Shown here piece by piece: positions 47,281 through 59,089 of a DNA stretch of 64,000 bases. Position 1 is the stretch's first letter; each line of letters opens with the position of its first letter. The position numbers and the translations under genes were made by a program. The stretch is from the NCBI GenBank assembly GCA_022478985.1, contig JAKSZP010007881.1:372001-436000 (forward strand), in the 5' to 3' direction. A model generated the notes under the pieces. That model was not told the DNA's origin. It saw nothing but the letters and a program-made list of their open reading frames with translations, and made no database searches. This DNA is from Massospora cicadina. Lineage: Eukaryota; Entomophthoromycota; Entomophthoromycetes; Entomophthorales; Entomophthoraceae.

Positions 47281-48352
47281 CTATCCATTCATGGTGGTGA
47301 GTGAAGGGGGATTGTGAGGCTCTTCTTCCTCATCTATTGTGGACATGTAGCGGCACAAAGCTGATAGCACAGGTGTGGGCGCATCATGGAAATGAGGGTC
47401 AAGATAACAATTGGGTGCTTGTAACTCAATATTTGCAATGAGGAGGGTGCAAATATAGTCTGAAAGTCGTTTTTTCGCCTCAAGGCGTGCTTTAGGTAGG
47501 GTGGCGATGGTTGCAAGGTTTTTGTGGGTAATGCGGGTCTTTGGGCCAAACTTTGTGACCACCAACTTTTTAAACTGTTGAATTTGCTGCCTGATAGTAT
47601 TGGAGATGGTCTTTTTTCTGTTTTGGAAGCATTGTACTAGGTAGGATAATAGGTGGCAGGCCCATAGCCAGTACTGCAACTGATTTTGCAACATCTTTAC
47701 AGGTTGGGTAACATTTGGGGGAGGCAACTTCATCTTCAGCTAGTTGGAGGTCACTTTTGGATGGGTTGTCATCAGGGCGAGGCGCATAATGGCGCTTTGG
47801 GAATTGGGTCACATAATCAGTATTGAGGTACATTTTGAATGGAAGGGGCTCAGCCCATTTGGATTCAGGGATAAGCTCGCCTGATTCATCAACCTCAACT
47901 AAATAATTCCATTAATTTTGGTTGAATTTATATTGGGTTATTTCATATGGGTTATCTGTTGCATTTGGCTTGAAGAATGGTTTAGAACTTACTTTAGTCC
48001 ATTCTGGCTCCTAATTGGTGGGTTCAGGAGCTGAGGTTCATTGAGGTAATTTTTGGTTTATTGATTCAGTGGTTGCTGTGGCTACCACTTTGGGGATGTG
48101 ACAAACAGGCTCTCTCCAGTATGCAACAAATGAATTTGGCAAAAGAAGCCAAGTTGCAGTCCATATAGCTGAGACTACACAAGATAGAAACTTCCTGCTA
48201 TGTGCATTGAGGCCACGATCAGTTATTAAACCATGTAGGATAGTAGCCAGAATGCTGGTTGACAATAGTGCAATTTGTCCCGTTGACAAGGAATAGAGAG
48301 AAGATAAAGCCTGTGCCAACTCACTATCATCATACATGTTGAATCCTGTCAT
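47281..48352 (-). pseudogene. Unrecognised protein-coding remnant
   Basis: From ATG at 48352 (MTGFNMYDDSELAQAL) one frame runs to 47570 with only three stops (just after KLPQ, before EPEW, before WNYL). A shift near 47.64 kb then continues a second frame to a stop at 47281 (RQQIQQFKKLVVTKFGPKTR, ending EEEEPHNPPSLTTMNG). Total is about 355 codons. The first 100 residues include two hydrophobic stretches (IALLSTSILATILHGLI; FLSCVVSAIWTATWLLL). I recognise no TE motif or host family. A TATGACAG just before the ATG could be an intron end. It is either a decayed host gene or an accessory TE ORF. Confidence 0.5.
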
Positions 48353-48890
48353 ACAATAAGAATATAATAAAAATAAACTTAAACTTTTAGTTTATTTGTC
48401 TGCAGGATTGAGTAAACGAAGTTAGAGAATATAACTTGATTTCCTGTATTATATGTGCTGGAGAATGCTAAGCACTCTCATGGTTTAAAAAAGCTTAAAA
48501 AATTGAAAAAATGCCTTGTTCAAACCCTGAGCTTAAATTAGTACTAATGGGGTTTCGAACTTGAAAGTTTCCAACTTTTGGCCTGCTTATGAGATCTGAA
48601 CTCCAGATTCCAACTATCGGACTTAAATGTATTATCGGAACTATTTTTCATATCATATTTCCAAATTGAACCATCTCAAATTTGATTAAATCTCATGGCT
48701 GAACTTTGGAAATCCTTCTCCATACTCTTATTGGTAGCTCTAAAGGTAAGGACCATATGGCGGTCAGGTAGGACCTTGACCGTTACAGGGGGAGGGGGAA
48801 AGGATAGTGCTTCATTCAAAAAATGTTATTGGATTGGCTATGAGGTCACCATGCATAGAGTTGGGTGTGGATGCCATGGCTCATGAGATG
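48353..48890. other. Intervening DNA, weak coding traces
   Basis: The minus strand at 48.6-48.85 kb has a short open stretch (VLPDRHMVLTFRATNKSMEK) slightly like the N-terminus of LINE ORF1, but it lies on the wrong side of the ORF1 block at 48.9-49.34 kb. Nothing firm can be called. Confidence 0.3.
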
Positions 48891-48899
48891 GAGGGGTAG

Positions 48900-49560
48900 C
48901 ACCATTTAGAATAGTTTAGTTTGAAACAGGTAAAGCAAATGGTGTGCCATCCATCTACTTGAGCCCAAAAAGGATGGTCTCAGCAGAGAAGATAATGGTG
49001 CAAGGGGGATTGAGAGGGCTATTTCCGTTGATACTGGAAAAATAGTCATGAAGGCATGGGGGCCTGCAAGGCAAGTGGCTCCATTGGGAACCATGAATTG
49101 TATCATGGGATTAGAACCATATTCCAATAATCCAGAGATAATTTCTTTAACTAAAATTTTGGGTGGTAGGTGTGTAGGGAGGCCTGCAAACTGAACCACA
49201 AGGGTGGTATTAGTGGGCAACCAGGTATGAGTAGTTGGGAGGGGGTGTCCTGGAACACCAGGGGGATGGTAACTGCTACTGCAGCATCAGCTTCACTTGA
49301 GAAGCCAAGATCAAAATACCCCTTAAAGGCAGAAGTCAATGAAGCCTGCAGGCTACATAACAGCCTGGGCTAATTTGATAATTGCTTTATCTGAATAGGG
49401 GGAACAACTTGCCATATTCAACCTGAAGGCCATATTACACGTTGCTCCAGGGGAGAACAAGGGGGAGCGTGGCACCGCTTGGGTTTAGGTGGGTTGTAAG
49501 GACTAAGTACTTAAGTGGGACATAGCATGCTGAAGAATTTTGAGGGCTAGCTAATCCAGC
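48900..49560 (-). pseudogene. LINE-3 ORF1 fragment
   Basis: FKGYFDLGFSSEADAAVAV (from 49339) matches GWLDLGFKSKIAADEAVAV in LINE-1 ORF1. GLPTHLPPKILVKEIISGLL then aligns with FLPTTVKRDILEQHLKDGL at the same spacing, and GPHAFMTIFP with the segment before the zinc knuckle. The knuckle itself is missing. Two overlapping frames are needed. It is a truncated LINE copy on the minus strand. Confidence 0.6.
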
Positions 49561-50316
49561 CCAAGCACATTTTTACAATAGCCAAAAACATAAGGAAGTG
49601 GCGCACCACTATCCCACATGAGGGCAGTGGGCGTCAAATGCAATGATTCAGGAAACTTGAATAGTGCGATGATGAGTGGAGCTGTTTTTACTAAATTTCA
49701 AATTATGATTTGAGCAAAAGTAATCGAATCAAGAGAGAGCTTTTTACAAAATTGATATCTTAGAAGCTAAAATGTGTTCTATTTTCAATTGAATTTTTTT
49801 GCTAATTCATACAATGTGTCTAACATCACTACCCTCTTGGAAAAGTATTAGTCTTGATTAGGCCAAACTAAACTAGATTAAGAGTTAATCACTTAAAAGT
49901 TCATAAAATACTTTATCCTGTACTAGTTACTCTATAAGTTTTGCTTCCTATAAAGAAAGTTTATCAGAGAGGAAGAAATACCATTTAGTTTAAACATGTT
50001 TTTAATAGTAATTAAAAATAGAAAATATACCTGGATATGCATCATCTAACGTACCTCTTCATCTTTTTAGGGTGGCTTCCACAATTTTTAAGCTGATTCC
50101 TATGATAAGATCCCATATTCTTAATTAAGATGACGCGTCAGAATTAGCTCCTGCCACTTGAATTTAACATTAATGATTGCAACCAAATTAATTTGCATCT
50201 TTTGGTTGTACTCTTTATATTTGATAGGACTAGGGTAAACTTAAGTTAGCTTTGGTTGCAAAAATGCAGTTCTTATGGAACCATCTTGGTAATTAAGCAA
50301 CTAGTTGTAATACAGA
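49561..50316. other. AT-rich DNA, no gene seen
   Basis: Nothing beyond short chance open stretches is seen. Confidence 0.4.
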
Positions 50317-50770
50317 CCAAAGCCCTATAATCAACAAGGGTAAGCCTTTTTTTCAGGAGTATAGAAATGGTCATGATGTACACCATGATGCACAAAATTC
50401 AAGAAAGTATGGCATATAAAATGTTAAGAAAGGGAAATGTTCTAGTACAAAAACAAGGGATAGACCCAAAACAAAATAGGCCAGTATCCTCACAAGTGAG
50501 AGCCCTAGCCTATATAGTGGGATTGGCTTTGAGGTTGCCAAAGTTGTTCTTAGGCGTTGCATCTTCTTCTAAGATTGCAGGTCCTGAGTATGCAATTTTG
50601 GGAGGAAAGGTAAGATGGCAAAACTGTTGCAAAAATGGGGTTGGGAGAGATTATGGACATTCTATAGTTAGATGATTCATAACTAAGCCTCTAAACTTTT
50701 ACAAAAAAAATCCACATTTGAGATGCGCTCACCACTAAGAAGTCTGACGTTTGATTAGAAAAAGCAAGAG
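50317..50770 (+). repeat. LTR-like repeat R1, copy 2
   Basis: Second copy of 21990-22500, same orientation, with CTAGCCTATATAGTGG as the TATA-like block at 50505. It lacks the 45-bp micro-insertion. A 102-codon open stretch (50367-50675) lies here but is not kept in copy 1, so I do not call it a gene. Confidence 0.55.
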
Positions 50771-53700
50771 TAAACTCAAAAAGGGACGTCAGAAAATTTT
50801 TTAAAAGAGAGAATCAGAATTGTTTGATGGAAGATTAAGATCTATGAAAAATCAGATTTATCATACCATTAAAAAAAGGATATGGGATTTAAACATTGGG
50901 AGGAAATTTGAGAAAAATGGTCAGCAGTATTAAAGAACTTATCTAAAGTAATTTTACCAAATTTGGCGCTGTAGTTATAATTTTCCTCTATACAAAAGCC
51001 TAATTGTCCCAACATACAATCAGCTAGGCAATGTGAGAATAGGATTAGGCTTCTTATAAAAAAATGAGAATAGCAGGCACCACCTGACTTATTGCATTTT
51101 GTGAAAAAACTTACCGGTTTATTGAGGCAGTGATGTCTATCTAGTTACAAGTTTCTTCTTTTATGTTCTTCAGGCATCCCACCATTGATTTATTAATTGT
51201 AACATGAAAATAGCATGATCTTTTTATGCTTTTCCTTGAACTAAATAGGTTTGGTTGTAATAAAAACAAAGTTTCTTGCTTTTTGGAAAATAAAAGTTTT
51301 TGTGTTTACTGATTAATATCATTGTAGAAAAATAGCACCTCTTGCTTTCTTTATAGTATTAATTTTTGATAATTTCACTATATTAAAATTGTTGAGATAG
51401 CAGAAACTCTAAAAACATATGCCCACAATACTTATGAGCAACTAGGGATGTCCTTAGGATCTTGAGGGTCCGAGAAATTCATGAATAGTAATCTTCTCAT
51501 GTTTTGCAAGAATTCATCTCTTTTCTATCCTTCAATATGATCTGTAGTAGTATAGCTTATTCTATATCCAGATGTATTCTGCTTTATACAGTTTATACCA
51601 TTTAATTTTTACTTTATATATTGTTTCACTTAAACTAAAGATCATATGAGTCTTGCTTGTCTTTCCTGATTGCTTTTAATAAACCACGCTCTATAAATTA
51701 CTTATAGCATATATATTTAGTATACAATAATGAGTATATCACTTACCAATACTTGTCCCTTTATACTTGTATAATATAAGGTACTAACTAAAAATTTATA
51801 TGAGTTACCCCAACCAGAACTAAGAAGTACAAAAAATCTAATTATTTATCAAACACCTTGATACTATTTTTTTATAACATAAATTATCTTTTTATATATT
51901 GCTAATGGAATTATCTGTAGTCTACTTGTCAGCATATAAGATCTGAGCAACTAATAGTAATCTAAAAATTATAAGTTATTAATATATTTCTTTTTCTTGT
52001 TTTAGTAGTGTTTATATACAAATTATATAGCCATACTATGACCAATTAAAAAGTATTTGCTTAAGCAAGATAAATAAAGAGAAAACTATTTATAGTCAAA
52101 TAAACATAATGTTATGCGCATAGTTTTTAACATCTTTTGTAAGAAGTATAAGTATTCTCATTATGCGCTAAAATTTAAAGTAACAGCTTAGCGCATTAGC
52201 TTTAGATTATGGAATTTAAGGCGGATATACACCAAAAGGTATGATATATGTTGCTAACTTCCAATTTCCCTTTAATTATGTATTGCAGCCTTAATATCTC
52301 ATCATTAACTTGGTATGATGTCAACATTAGCACTTATAATAACCAAGTCTTCAAGTAATCTTAAAAATTGAGCTCTAATTAAAGCACGTTTTTTATTAGA
52401 ATTCTAAAGTTAAGAACATTAGAATACCATACATATTCTACTAATTAAACTGCAAGGCCTAAAGATATTAGTGTCTAATTTCTCATTAGGTTAACAAGTA
52501 AAGAAAAGATATATTTCGCAAGGTTTCATCTTCCTTGTTTTCTTACAACACAAGTGAATAAAAGTAAATGCAATAAGTTTATATTAAGTCTGTTGCTTTA
52601 CTAGATTTCCAAAAAAGAGGTAACTATATATCTTTGTGCTTTGAGGGCTTAATTTTTAGTAACATATTGCAATCTTCTTTTCATAGATCTTCAATTTTGT
52701 ATATTCTATTTAAATCTTAATATTAATTTATGCACTTTACCATTTTTTAGCTCTATTGTCTTTTTTGATCAATATAGTTGTCAAAGTGCCTTAGAACTGA
52801 ACTTTGTAGACTTAAACTAGTTGGCCTGTTCCCACAACTTTTTATTTAACTCTTTTTTAACTTAGTTCTATTCTTTATGACTAATAAAAATTAAGTAGAA
52901 AATGTATTTAGCAATTGTTCTAGATTTGTGGATTTTTGTACTATAAAGGTATATATGAGATTGGTATTAGTATAGGGCGAGAGTCAATTTTCTAACAGGC
53001 ATTAATATGGTACTTATTCATTATAATAAGCAAAATAAATTTCATTATATTAATCAGTGAAATAATCCTTTAGCTGAAAGCCTCATTACTTTAAGTAAAG
53101 GTATATAATTCTACTAGAGCATAAAAATTTAATTACAACCTTCTAAATGTCAGAGAAATTAAAGATGTATCTTTTTCTACATAACAAATTGATTTATGTT
53201 TTAAGTAACATGAAATAGAGATGCAAATTTTCCTAAAGTCTTCAATACATAGATTATAAAGTTATAAATCCAAATATTTTGGATATTACAATATCAATGA
53301 TTTGTATTTAAAAATTACTCTTCAAATGAAATTAATTGATCAATTACGCAGTTAGACACTAATGTATAGTGACTCATGATATGGCTCTATTTTAGAATAC
53401 ATACAAGTAGTCTTAATAGATGTTACAATATATCAATATATGTTGTATTTTACCAGGCTAAAAGGTTTAGTTTGAGGATACTGCAATGACTTAGTTATTA
53501 CGTTTGATAAAGTTCTGAAATATATTTAAAAATACAAAAGGTCCTTCAATTAACTTTGTAACTCTGAGGCATAATTATCAACTTATTAGTAAGCAATAGA
53601 CTTAAAAAGACTCTGAACTTGCAGATCTTCTTATCTTTTTGTTCTTATATTGATTATATCTGTGTTGTACTTAAAAAGTGTAAAAAATTACCAGTAACTG

Positions 53701-55541
53701 CTGTGCTACACTATACTATTCTATTCAATTTTGGCGCATATAATAAATCCTAAAATTATAAGTTTAAAGCATACTATAGTCCAATTTTACTGTACTATAT
53801 ATTTATTAATTTCCAGAATCTGTTCACAACTCTCTCAACTGTTTATAAATTATATTAGCGCTCTTGTATTTCAATGATTAGATGCGCCTAGCCTATAGGT
53901 TTAAATTTAAAACTTCTTTATAACGCATATATACTCCTAAAAAGGCTTTCTAAATATCATGTATGACCTCTACCACTTAAAAATCTTATTAAGCGTACTA
54001 TATCTGTCGTTTCCTATTCTATATCACAAACCATACTAGTTTCTGCCTTTAAATTTTAGATTTTTTGACATTTTTACTTACTTACAGTCTTTATTTAACT
54101 AAATAAAACTATGATGTCCGTCTGCTCCAAGTTATCCTATTTAAAAATAAGAATATGTAAAGTACTAGTAGATTTCTTGTATTAGAAAGCAAACAGAACA
54201 TTTTAAGTTGTTTTACTAAAGCTCTACAAAAATAAGCTCTCAAACTCCTCCTACTAAAAAAGTACTATAGCACGTCTAGAATCCTTTCCAAAGTAACCTA
54301 CTCTCATGTATTGGATTTAGGCGTTCAATGAGAAGGCCTTGCTGTTATACTATATTATATGGTTAGATATAGTTCTTTCACTTAAAATTAACTATAATTG
54401 TTAGTACCATGTTATACCATTATACTAAAACACCTTCCATTCAATCTGCTCATTTTTATATATGATATTATAAAACAACCTTCTTTCTTCTCCTTTTTAG
54501 ATAACCATAATCTAGTTTCTTGAGCTGTTATCTTCAAATTGTAGTTAAAAGTCTACTAAGATGTCAATATTATCAAGCAAACTTTCTTCCTAGTCGCCCA
54601 TCTCAAATCATGGGATCTGAGATAAATAATTACTTTTGTGGACTTCATTTTAACTTTGTCTAAAATTTCTATATAACCAACTGTGTTGATTATAATTAAG
54701 TTATGGGCTTATTATTATAAAAAGTATTGTTGAAGGTGTGGCAGCTTAACATTTTCTCTTCACTTTATGCTTCAAAAAGTACCACTTTCTATTACACTCA
54801 ATATATAGATTTTATAAATATGCTCATTTCCTTTGTTTCATGATATTTATGTCTCATTATTTTAGAGTTTTATATCTTCTATAATTGGGGTGCTTCTAAG
54901 ATAGTAAGCATCCTTAAAAATCCATATATCTATCATTTTGTATAGCATACCTAATTTCAAAATTATATAAATTATTGGAGGGCTAATGCATGTATAAAAA
55001 CTGATTTTTTTTTAAATATTATCACAAAAGTTAAAATGTTCAAAACTTTTTTACAGAAACATTAAAGACCTTCCATGAAATCTTGAGCAGCAGGATTTTT
55101 TTTAATCCTATAAATATAAGCCAGTTATCATAATAGTTATGTTAGTAAAGTGTTTCTTTAATGATCTCATAAAATCATTTGTCTTATCCTCCACAGGACT
55201 TAAGGCAATGTTATCTTTTTTAGCTCCTCTAAATTGACTTTCTCCTTTTATCTCTTGTTATTCTCTGCTTATACCAACATTGAGCAAAGTTATCAATATA
55301 TTATTTTTTAAAACCAGTGCCACATAGGGCTTCATTGTATTTTATTTTTAAAAAGCCCTTTTTTCCATATAAATTATTATGCAGCGCTTTTTTTGAGCAG
55401 CTTACAGTGACTATCCTCATAGCTTTTATACTAAGTAATGAATTAAAAAAACTTAGGAGATATAAATTGCCTACATACCCTGTGTTACTTGGGAGTAGGA
55501 ATGTGATGTAGCTTTAAAGTAAGTATATAAATCATATAGGA
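50771..55541. other. Very AT-rich gene-free and TE-free block
   Basis: About 4.8 kb in which every frame is closed by frequent stops. There is no RT, LTR, tRNA or repeat copy that I can match to the rest of the window. Composition is visibly lower in GC than the elements around it. It may be ancient decayed sequence or a structural AT-rich segment. Confidence 0.5.
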
Positions 55542-55738
55542 AAACTATATTAGTTAAATTTAAACTTAAATTTATTGTGGGGAAGGCTGACCATGGGACG
55601 GACACTTCCGAATATGACTCAGATGAGACAAAACTTAGTACCAGGGGAGGCACCCCAGAGAAGCGATGCTATCTCTTGTTGCCAGCGGGAACGCCACTTA
55701 TGGGAAGGGGGAGGGAACGTGTGTAGGGGACGTAGCCA

Positions 55739-57900
55739 CTATTGAGCACGTGTGGAGGAAGGGGTCTGATTTGATGAACCAGACTGGGAACCAGGAGGAG
55801 ACCAGCTGTTGGCAACGCGGTGGGAGATATCCAAACATCCACGCTTGAAAGTGATCCACCAAATGAGACCGGAATCTGTGGACAGCTTCAGGGAGGGTGG
55901 GGATGGATCCAGCGATGGCATCCAAGACAATTGTGTGGATAGTCCACATGGCGATTGCAACCACCAGATCATGGAGGGAGGGTGGGAGGGGGAGGCCATT
56001 GATGAAGAAAACATATCTCTTGACAGACTGAAAAAATGTGTTTGATCCTGGCCTAGCAGACGTTGGACTTCGCGCCATATTACTTTAGAGGTGGGGCAAT
56101 TCTCCAGGCGGTGAAACAGCGTTCCATACTGGCCACACACGACACAGGATGAGTGTAAAGCATTAGAGTGCTCAGCTGTACGATACACCTGCCTCAGGCA
56201 GCGCCACACATGGGAGCGGACTTGAGGCTGCAACAGAGGATGGTGTGCGTATTTCCAGATAGTCTTTTGGGTCTCAGTGGAATAAGGGATGTCCATCATG
56301 TCCAGGTAGTCCACCCTGGATAGGACTTGGGGTCGAATGGGGATCACGCCATCATGGATGGGTAGCCCCTGTACCTCTTGTGTGAACTGAGGAGAGGGGC
56401 GGCCTCTTCAGGTTGTATGTCCACTAATACGAATTCTCCACTCTGCGCTTCGCATGGAGAGTAGGATTCGTTTGTAGTGGGTTTTGGTCCCGTGAGGACC
56501 TGTGGCTGATGTGTGTGATGCGAGGTATTTCATCAGGGAGTGGGGGTTTGATGGATTGTTGAGGCCCAAGGCTTGGGAGAAGTTGGAGCGGGCCGCGCGG
56601 GACCAGTGTTGGGATGGGAGTGTAGGAGCAGTGACGACTGCAATCCAGGTGCCCAGGATCTTGGCGGCATGGGCTTTGAAGTCAAGTAGGCCCATGCCAC
56701 CATGATGATGAGGGCCAAACATGACCTCTAGCCGTACTGGTGGAGGGCGGCCTGACCAAAGCCAACCTTGTAGCAAAGCATACAGGGATTTGAAGAAGCT
56801 TGGGGAGAAGGGGATGGCGTGGGCTCTGAACCAGACTTTGGTTAGGAGCATAGAGTTGGCAAGAACAACCCTGCCAGTGAGGGTAGTAGGGTGGGCTCTG
56901 AGAGAGGCGATTCGCTTCGTCACGTTTTCCAGTATATGGCACTCCATTACTGCTGACGCGTATCCACCTGCCTCCAATCACACGCCCAGATGGCGTACCA
57001 GTCCTATGGTAGGTTGTGGCACAAAGGGGAGCACCAGTGGAGCGGTGTGTTTTGAGTTAGTAAGGCGTGGACGTGGGCGAGCAGATGGGCCGGGTTGGGA
57101 ACTACTTGCTGGGGCCCAGCAGTTCTGAAACTGACCAAGGAGGATTCTTTGTTATTAGACACCCCCACCACGCAATCATCTGCAAATGCCATCATCTTGA
57201 CTGGGGTTTGGCCTGGCACATGGACCCCAGTGAGTTGGGCATTCACATTTCGCAGTAGTGGGTCAAGGCTGAAGTTGTATAAGAGTGGGCTCAGGGGGTC
57301 CCCTTGTCGCAGGCCCCTTTGAGGACGGACTACTTCCATTAGGAAACCTGGGCCGCACACTGCCATTGTTGCAGATTCCGTGAGCAGCATCACCCAGTTA
57401 ATGAAGTGGGGAGGTAGGCGGAATTGTTGGAGGCAGGCCTAAGGTATTCCCAGTTTACTCTATCATAGGCCTTTTGTTGGTCCAAGAATACAAGTGCCCC
57501 AGAGGCTGTGGACTGACACACATTAGCCACAGAGTGCACGTTATCCCAAATCGACCTTCTGGGGATGAAACCAAATTGTTCTGGAGAGATGGTGGCAGAT
57601 GCTACAGTCCCTAAACGGTTAGCCATGATTTTTGTTAAAATTTTGGTGTCTGTGTTTGTTAGAGAAATGGGGAGCCAGTTGGCTAAGTCTAGCCTATCCC
57701 TTTTATTGAAGAGTGTGACCGTAAAGGCCTCATGTCCTCCTGGTAGGAGGCGCATTTCCAACAGGCTTTGGTTGAGTGAGGCTAGCAGCAATGGGGATAT
57801 ATATTTAAAATATTTTTTGTAGAACTCATATGGAATGCCATCTGGGCCTGGGCATTTTCAGTTTGGCGCACCACAAATGGTAGTCCATAATTTGTTCAGA
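55739..57900 (-). pseudogene. LINE-1 ORF2, RT and C-terminal zinc motif
   Basis: After a frameshift near 57.9 kb: GPDGIPYEFYKKYFK, then DLANWLPISLTNTDTKILTK, EQFGFIPRRSIWDNVHS and VFLDQQKAYDRVNWEYL (57.8-57.43 kb). Another shift leads to RGLRQGDPLSPLLYNFSLDP and AFADDCVVGV, with the FADD box at 57174-57185. A third shift leads to 56977-55739 (one stop at 56408), with HHHGGMGLLDFKAHA and a zinc motif CVVCGQYGTLFHRLENC at 56096-56146. Three frameshifts and one stop prevent a full protein. Confidence 0.85.
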
Positions 57901-57910
57901 TATCCGATCT

Positions 57911-59083
57911 TCACACCTGTGTGCAGGCCACGCTCTGGCATGGTGCAAAAATTTTTTTGAAGAAGTATGCCGTGCACTTGTCACCTTTAGTGATGCATGT
58001 GGCCCTGTATTGGACACAAACCCGATGTTTGTGTTGCCTTTCAAGTGCGTTGAGGTAGGCAGCTGCCTCCGCCCACTTCTGGCCCCATGCAGGGCTATAT
58101 CCTGAGGCTGGAATGTTGGACTCCAAGTGGGCCAATTCTGCCAGCGCGCGCAATATAACCACCGATGTGGCTCGTGAGCATCTGGATGAGAGATGGCTAT
58201 AGTGGCGGATGGTGTCTTCTTTAAAAGTTGCCCATGTGGAAATGGGGTTCGCGCAAAATGGTGCAACAAACAATTTTGCCAAAGTTGCCTCTTCCACCCA
58301 CGTGGAAAATCCTGGCGACGTGAGCTCTGGGGGGTGGATTTTGCACCAATGTGGGGCCTTTGCAACTGTGACGGGTAAGTGGTATGTTATTGAGACCAGT
58401 TGGTGGTTGGAGAATTCCATTTTCGTTGTTTTGAAGTGGGAGATGTGGGGTTGGAATTTCGCTGGTGCTAGAATAAGGTCAATGCGGGTCATGGACCTTA
58501 ATTGGCCATTGTGGACGTGGGGATGCGTCATGTTTTTGAGCAGTGGGGCATGTCATGGCAGCGCATCCATTAACCCAAGGGTGGACTTTAGAACGCATAG
58601 TTCTACGTGACCCTGAAGGGCATGGGGTGAGGAAGGCCACCGGTCCATTGGTGAGGTTAGCCAACAGTTCATGTCGCTGACTATGAAGGAGTCTGGGGGT
58701 AGTGGGAGGGATTTGACCGATGAGAAAAATTCCTGACGCTCTTGTGCACCGTTTGAGGTGTAAATGTTGACGATTGTGTGTGCAACATTGGCCCATGTGA
58801 AGGTGACAATGAGCACTCGGTCATTTAGGAATGTTTCTGAAGATGTAAATTTGAAAAAATTGTTTTTCCAAATTAGCACCCCACAGTGCTTCAACCAAAA
58901 GGATAGGGATGGTAGGAGCATTGTTTTCCAAGCTTCTTTGGAACCTCGTGGACAGTGGGTTTCCTGGATGGCCAGGATATCCATGGGTAAATTGTTTTGT
59001 AAAAAACTCAGTTTCCTAGCCCAGGATGGGGAGGCCTTGAGTCCGGCGATATTCAGCGTCCCTATAGTGAAGGTTTCCCCCAT
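57911..59083 (-). pseudogene. LINE-1 ORF2, N-terminal part (APE endonuclease)
   Basis: It starts at ATG 59083 (MGETFTIGTLNIAGLKA). APE-family motifs: the Asn in TLNIAG, the metal-binding Glu in AIQETHC, VNIYTSNG, and IVSDMNCW where GD-N is usual. A TGA after DALP at 58553 is the only stop; the same frame continues through TRIDLILAP and SNHQLVSI (the SDH-type end of the domain, Ser-Asn-His here) and a helical linker to 57911. The enzyme nicks target DNA to prime reverse transcription. Confidence 0.8.
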
Positions 59084-59089
59084 TGCACC

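Noticed and set aside
47910..48010. A 94-bp GTAAGT...TTTAG intron in the unknown remnant
   Set aside because: Removing it would shift the reading frame, and the segment itself reads as protein in the frame shared by both sides.
50367..50675. 102-codon plus-strand open frame in R1
   Set aside because: The frame is not kept in the other R1 copy.
58209..58610. 133-codon plus-strand open frame
   Set aside because: Antisense to the LINE-1 endonuclease region, with no motif.
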